From: Palsa-1248 sp963737835
GTDB taxonomy: Bacteria > Gemmatimonadota > Gemmatimonadetes > Gemmatimonadales > Gemmatimonadaceae
Length of the DNA stretch: 64,000 nucleotides
Direction: 5' to 3'
NCBI GenBank assembly: GCA_963737835.1
Contig: CAVTUH010000001.1
Span: forward strand, 3,906,001-3,970,000
Shown: positions 60,281-64,000 of the stretch, in pieces
Position numbering within the stretch: position 1 is the first letter of the stretch
Layout of the letters: every line of letters starts with the position of its first letter
Program-made: the position numbers and the translations under genes
The notes under the pieces: model-generated
The model's input: only the letters and a program-made list of their open reading frames with translations
What the model was told of the DNA's origin: nothing
The model's database searches: none

Positions 60281-61699
60281 ATGGCACGGCATGCGATCGC
60301 GGTGGTTGGGGTGGGGGTGGGGCTCGTCACACTTGCGGCAACAGCGCGAGGACAGGACACGAGTGTGGCTCGCACCGAACAATGGCGGTTTCTCTCCCCA
60401 TCCACGTCGGTGTCGGATGACCCGCGGCGCACGCCGGTGCCACCCGGATCAAGTGGCCCGATGGGCACGATTGTGTTACGGGGGGGTCGCATCTTCGACG
60501 GCACTGGCACGCCGGCGCACGAGGCAACGCTCGTCATCGTGCGCAACCGCATCGATCGGATTCTTCCCCCGTCGGCGACTGGATGGCCGGCGGACGCGCG
60601 TGTGATCGATGTGCCCGGAATGACGGTCATGCCCGGACTCATCGATCTCCACACCCATCTCACCTATCCCGATCCAGACACTCCGGGTCCGATCGCCGAT
60701 AGCCATGCTGATGCGGCGTTGCGAGGCGTCGAGCATCTGCGGTACTACATCGAGAGCGGGATCACGAGCGTGCGCGATGTCGGATCGCAAGGTGATGTGC
60801 CGTTCCGACTGCAGGAGTGGGTCGCGCGTAATCGCGTGATCGGGCCGCGTGTCTTCGCCGCGGGGAAGCTCATCACCGGAAAGGGCGGCCACGGCGACGA
60901 CGGTGGGGATTACAACAGCACAGCCGAGGGGATGATCCGCGTTGCTTCGGGGCCGGACGATTGGCGCGAGGCGGTTCGCGAAGAGTTCGCCCAGGGCGCG
61001 GACCTCATCAAGATCGCGAGCCACTTCAGCCCAGCCGAAGTGTCCGCTGCCATTGAGGAGGCCCACGCACTCGGGCTCAAGGTGACGTGTGATTGTGAGA
61101 CGTTCTACACCAGGTGGGCAGTCGAGGCCGGGATCGACATGATCGAGCATCCGCTGCCGCGCTCGGACGAAACCATCCAGCTCATGGCGCGCAAGGGCAC
61201 GGAGTCGGATCCGACGCTCATCCCGTACATCATTATTTTCAATTCCGCCGGCGCGTACTACGGAACGCCGTCACGGCGATTTACTTTCTCGAAGGACGCA
61301 GACCTCGAACTCGTGCGGAAGATGAAGCAGGCCGGAATCAAGCTGGGCATCGGCACGGACCTCGTGCGCGACTGGTTCCGGTATCTGCCGGGCCCGTACA
61401 TCACGGAGCTCAAGCAGTTCGTGAGACTGGGCTACACCGTGCCCCAGGTGTTGCAGATCGCGACCCGGACGAATGCGCAGATGCTGGACATGGGCGACAA
61501 GCTGGGCACGCTCGAGACCGGAAAGCTCGCGGACGTGACGGTGGTCAGCGGGCGCCCGGATGTGACACTCAATGATCTGGCGAACGTATCATTCGTGATC
61601 CGCGACGGATACATCGAGGTCGAGCAGGGACGCGTGTCTCTGCCGCGACACACGCCGCTGGCAATGCCGCCATCCCCCGAGCGAGATCGCGCGCCGTGA
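60281..61699 (+). CDS. Secreted amidohydrolase
   Basis: The protein of about 472 residues has a signal peptide (AIAVVGVGVGLVTLAATARG) and an amidohydrolase fold: HTHL in GLIDLHTHLTYPDP (first metal His pair), the Lys region DLIKIASHF and IGTDLVRDW (Asp). Where relatives usually carry a His-x-His metal motif, this protein reads VTCDCETFYTR, with Cys-Asp-Cys; the following IEHP His is present. SD AAGGAGCGG precedes ATG 60281. Substrate unknown; imidazolonepropionase-like relatives hydrolyse cyclic amides. The stop overlaps the next start. Confidence 0.88.
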   Translation: MARHAIAVVGVGVGLVTLAATARGQDTSVARTEQWRFLSPSTSVSDDPRRTPVPPGSSGPMGTIVLRGGRIFDGTGTPAHEATLVIVRNRIDRILPPSATGWPADARVIDVPGMTVMPGLIDLHTHLTYPDPDTPGPIADSHADAALRGVEHLRYYIESGITSVRDVGSQGDVPFRLQEWVARNRVIGPRVFAAGKLITGKGGHGDDGGDYNSTAEGMIRVASGPDDWREAVREEFAQGADLIKIASHFSPAEVSAAIEEAHALGLKVTCDCETFYTRWAVEAGIDMIEHPLPRSDETIQLMARKGTESDPTLIPYIIIFNSAGAYYGTPSRRFTFSKDADLELVRKMKQAGIKLGIGTDLVRDWFRYLPGPYITELKQFVRLGYTVPQVLQIATRTNAQMLDMGDKLGTLETGKLADVTVVSGRPDVTLNDLANVSFVIRDGYIEVEQGRVSLPRHTPLAMPPSPERDRAP

Positions 61700-62355
61700 G
61701 CGCCCGCAGTCGCGCAGCCAGCGTCTCAGTCATGCTGGCGCTAGCGGTTGCGCATCGTGCGGTCGCGCAGTCGGACTCGACGCCATACGTCAACTTCTGG
61801 GATCATCCGGTTCACGCGAGCGCGTTTGCGGGTGGCTCGTTTCCGACAGGCCAGTGGCGGGACGCCTTCGACGCGGCGTATGACGGCGGACTCAGCGTCG
61901 CGGTGCCTTTCAGGTCAGGCAGCGGATTCTGGCTCGAGGGACATTTCAACGGACAGTCTCAACTCATGAATGACGGCACACAGACGGCATTCGCTGCGGT
62001 AGGCGGTGGTGCGAGCATCCTGTCGCTGACCCTCAACGTCGTAGCGAATGCCCCTGACCTGCTCGGCCGCTTTACGCCCTATGTTGTCGGTGGCGGCGGC
62101 GGGTATTCACGCAAGGTCGAGATCAATGGCTTCACTGGCAACACCACATGCGACCCCTTCATCGGGTTTTGCGGTGTCTACGGGGCGCCAGCCAACCGCA
62201 CGCGAACGCAGAATGTACTCGGATGGGATGTGGGTGGCGGGTTCCGTTTCCGGGTCACGTCGTTCCGGGTCTTCGTCGAAGCCAGGTACAACACCGCCTA
62301 CACCCGCTACGCGCCGACGACGTTTGTACCGCTCGTGTTCGGAGCAGAGTGGTGA
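61696..62355 (+). CDS. Outer-membrane beta-barrel protein
   Basis: The 219-residue protein begins with a signal peptide (SVSVMLALAVAHRAVAQ). It then shows alternating strands (SAFAGGSFPTGQWRDAFDAA; YVVGGGGGYSRKVEI; FVEARYNTAYTRY) typical of small OMP barrels. It ends FGAEW. GTG 61696 overlaps the amidohydrolase stop (GTGA), suggesting translational coupling. Confidence 0.8.
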   Translation: MSARSRAASVSVMLALAVAHRAVAQSDSTPYVNFWDHPVHASAFAGGSFPTGQWRDAFDAAYDGGLSVAVPFRSGSGFWLEGHFNGQSQLMNDGTQTAFAAVGGGASILSLTLNVVANAPDLLGRFTPYVVGGGGGYSRKVEINGFTGNTTCDPFIGFCGVYGAPANRTRTQNVLGWDVGGGFRFRVTSFRVFVEARYNTAYTRYAPTTFVPLVFGAEW

Positions 62356-62435
62356 GCACTACGCGTCGACGTGCGAGCAATGGTCGCGCGACAGCGTAAC
62401 GAGGCCTGCAATTCGACTGCAGCTGACGCGCTCGT

Positions 62436-62476
62436 TTTCACGAACATTTTACGAGTTCGATTTCACGAACATTTTA
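62436..62476. repeat. Direct repeat in an AT-rich patch
   Basis: TTTCACGAACATTTTA occurs at 62436-62451 and again at 62461-62476, 25 bp apart. Between them CGAGTTCGA creates an inverted CGAAC/GTTCG relation. Operator-like, but no regulator is known. Confidence 0.55.
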
Positions 62477-62746
62477 TTTGAGCGCACTGACAGCCCCCTC
62501 ATACTTCAGGGGCTGAGCGGCGGGCGTTGCCCATTGCGACGATCCGACGCGGACACGGTTGAGAAGTGACCTGATGGCGGATTCGTACACACCATGTCGG
62601 CGCACGAATCGCTCGTGCGGATGGGGCTGAGAGCGGTCGACGGCATCGCTCACGCGTAGTGACTCTGCTGCGATCGCCGGATGGTCGCCGCTGCGCGGTA
62701 CAGGCTTTCCCGACGGCAACCAGACTGTGTAGTACCACCCGGTCAT
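62474..62746 (-). CDS. Possible small hypothetical protein
   Basis: A 90-residue open frame begins MTGWYYTVWLPSGKPVPRSG and ends before the direct repeat. No known family is recognised. Codon use is compatible with the genome but could be chance. Confidence 0.25.
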   Translation of the reverse strand: MTGWYYTVWLPSGKPVPRSGDHPAIAAESLRVSDAVDRSQPHPHERFVRRHGVYESAIRSLLNRVRVGSSQWATPAAQPLKYEGAVSALK

Positions 62747-62927
62747 CGCCCAGGATCTCGAGGCTGCTGGGGCGCTCGGAGGCTGGGTGAGGATGTGGTG
62801 CCATCGGTACGCCGCGATGCCGGAAATGCATTACGCCGTTGTGCACGGTGGGAGGCGAATCCTGGGTAATGTACCGTTGTGGATCGGGTCGGCAAGCTGA
62901 GGCAGGATCCCGATGATGCATTCGGGC

Positions 62928-63026
62928 GATGAGGCCGGGGTCGTTGCCGTTGTGGTCGTGTTGGCGACGTTTCTGGCGACGCGGCTGCTCGGAGCGATTC
63001 GTGGGGACGTATTCCGTGGGGACTAA
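62928..63026 (+). CDS. Possible small membrane ORF upstream of kdp genes
   Basis: A 32-residue frame, MRPGVVAVVVVLATFLATRL then LGAIRGDVFRGD, is one hydrophobic helix followed by a charged tail. No ribosome binding site is evident. The proximity to the kdp genes and single-helix layout are suggestive only. Confidence 0.3.
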   Translation, partial: DEAGVVAVVVVLATFLATRLLGAIRGDVFRGD

Positions 63027-63040
63027 CTCTTAGGACGTAG

Positions 63041-63060
63041 CGCGGAGCGACGCTCCGTGC
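63041..63060 (+). promoter_or_regulatory. Hairpin in the kdp leader
   Basis: CGCGGAGCG and CGCTCCGTG-type arms around a single A (63044-63056: GGAGCG, A, CGCTCC) precede the GGAGGAGG ribosome binding site of the small ORF at 63082. Its role is unknown. Confidence 0.4.
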
Positions 63061-63081
63061 GACCGGAGGAGGACGCGCAGG

Positions 63082-63201
63082 ATGCTCGACTTTGTTTACC
63101 TGTTGGCCACCGTCGCGTTTTTCGCGCTCATGCTCGCGTTCGTCCACGGCTTGGAATTGCTTGGGCGCGACGCCGACGCTGAGGGGCGGGAGCAGTCATG
63201 A
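63082..63201 (+). CDS. Small membrane protein in the kdp operon
   Basis: This frame, too short for most gene finders, encodes 39 residues: MLDFVYLLATVAFFALMLAF then VHGLELLGRDADAEG... with one membrane helix and a charged end. GGAGGAGGACG lies just upstream. It overlaps the kdpF start (ATGA at 63198-63201), which supports translation. Small single-helix ORFs before kdpF occur in other bacteria; function unknown. Confidence 0.65.
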   Translation: MLDFVYLLATVAFFALMLAFVHGLELLGRDADAEGREQS

Positions 63202-63287
63202 GCGCCGAGAGCATCATCGGAATCGCCGTGTCGGTTGCGATGCTGATCTATTTGGTCTATACGCTGCTCCGGCCGGAGCGATTTTGA
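63198..63287 (+). CDS. kdpF: Potassium-transporting ATPase subunit KdpF
   Basis: The 29-residue peptide MSAESIIGIAVSVAMLIYLV then YTLLRPERF matches KdpF, the single-helix subunit stabilising the Kdp complex. The LVYTLLRPERF end is characteristic. It lies one base before kdpA. Confidence 0.9.
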   Translation: MSAESIIGIAVSVAMLIYLVYTLLRPERF

Positions 63288-63288
63288 C

Positions 63289-64000
63289 ATGACGATCAAC
63301 GGCTGGATGCAGATTCTGCTGTACTCCGTCGTCCTCTTGGCGCTCACGAAGCCGGTCGGCGTGTACCTCGTGCGCGTCTATGACGGGTCGCTGCGCTGGT
63401 GGGGCCCGATCGAACGGGCCCTGTACCGCGTGGCCGGTGTCGATCCAGCCGAGGATCAACATTGGACGCGGTACGCGGCAGCGCTCCTCATTTTCAGTGC
63501 CGCCGGGATGCTGGTGACATATGTCGTGCTCCGGCTGCAGCAAGTGCTGCCGTTGAATCCTGAGCGCCTCGCCAATGTCGTCGACCGGCAGGCGTTCGAG
63601 ACGGCGGCGTCGTTCACGACCAACACCAACTGGCAGTCGTATGCGGGCGAATCGACAATGTCGTATTTGTCGCAGATGACGCAGCTGGCATTTCACAACT
63701 TCGCGTCTGCGGCCGTGGGCATGGCGTCCGCCGCGGCCCTCGTGCGCGGCCTCGCGCGCCGCCAGGCCGGGGGGCGGGTCGGCAACTTCTACGTCGACCT
63801 CGTGCGAGGGACGCTCTACGTCCTGCTCCCGTTCTCGCTCGTGCTGGCGCTCCTCTTCGTGCAACAAGGCGTCATCCAGAATTTCCATCCGTACGTCCAC
63901 GCACTGACGCTCGAGGGTGCACACCAAACGATCCCCATGGGCCCGGTCGCGAGTCAGGAAGCGATCAAGCAGCTCGGTACGAATGGCGGCGGGTTCTTCA
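63289..64000 (+). CDS. kdpA: Potassium-transporting ATPase subunit KdpA (3' end outside window)
   Basis: The frame is open for 237 codons to the window edge. KdpA is the K+-channel-like subunit. Seen here are MTINGWMQILLYSVVLLALT, the KPVGVYLVRVYDG segment, PERLANVVDRQAFETAASFT, NTNWQSYAGESTMSYLSQM (first selectivity-filter region) and GTNGGGFF. Several membrane helices are evident. KdpB and KdpC are expected downstream. Confidence 0.96.
   Translation, partial: MTINGWMQILLYSVVLLALTKPVGVYLVRVYDGSLRWWGPIERALYRVAGVDPAEDQHWTRYAAALLIFSAAGMLVTYVVLRLQQVLPLNPERLANVVDRQAFETAASFTTNTNWQSYAGESTMSYLSQMTQLAFHNFASAAVGMASAAALVRGLARRQAGGRVGNFYVDLVRGTLYVLLPFSLVLALLFVQQGVIQNFHPYVHALTLEGAHQTIPMGPVASQEAIKQLGTNGGGFF

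Larger units (their letters stand above)
62356..62927. other. Long region without a firm gene
   Basis: About 570 bp. It contains a direct repeat (62436-62476) in an AT-rich patch, and a low-confidence minus-strand ORF at 62474-62746. I see nothing else. Confidence 0.5.

Overview
The window is a GC-rich bacterial chromosome segment with tightly packed genes. Gene content and order fit a member of Gemmatimonadota: the rpsF-rpsR-DUF2232-rplI block, the ispE-tRNA-prs-rplY-pth-ychF block, a DUF4159/DUF4175 pair, many secreted CocE and S9 hydrolases and a two-membrane envelope. This taxonomic assignment is an inference from gene content; no 16S gene is present.

Layout. 1-6.9 kb (minus strand): a truncated lipoprotein, a large HExxH/TolB-propeller/outer-membrane protein, rsfS, rplI, a frame-broken DUF2232 gene, rpsR and rpsF. 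7.0-8.4 kb: an IS30-type insertion sequence sitting inside a hairpin built of 7-bp repeats. 8.4-16.7 kb (minus): ychF, pth, rplY, prs, tRNA-Gln, ispE, a membrane protein, an HPt-domain protein and pdxJ. 16.8-31.3 kb (mostly plus): a lipoprotein, methylmalonyl-CoA epimerase (minus), trxA, rsmI, DUF4159, DUF4175, a TPR-like secreted protein, a Tat-exported AsnB-like protein, a DinG-type helicase, an FAH-family enzyme, an aminotransferase and a proline-rich membrane protein. 31.4-33.8 kb (minus): a LexA homologue that lacks its autocleavage residues, and gltX. 34-47.7 kb: a membrane sensor-like protein, tRNA-Ser, small enzymes, a broken DUF3089 gene, a CocE hydrolase, a tRNA-Leu 5' fragment, a PrsW-like membrane protease coupled to a Thr/Asp/Gly repeat protein, an S9 peptidase, DinB and pirin. 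47.8-54.2 kb (minus): a five-gene, translationally coupled cluster (nitroreductase, PLP enzyme, DRE-TIM acyltransferase/lyase, single-module A-T-TE synthetase, phosphopantetheinyl transferase) that looks like an uncharacterised natural-product pathway. 54.4-64 kb: lipoproteins, a methyltransferase, hydrolases, a cupredoxin, an amidohydrolase, and the start of a kdp potassium-uptake operon with small membrane ORFs.

Two window-wide patterns stand out. First, intergenic spaces repeatedly contain tandem 7-bp units, often as inverted arms around a core hairpin, in three sequence families. Second, at least six genes carry single-base frame breaks whose flanking frames rejoin into complete conserved proteins. 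These are either read-level indels in the assembly or recent mutations, and one of them creates an artificial fusion ORF of about 3.5 kb.
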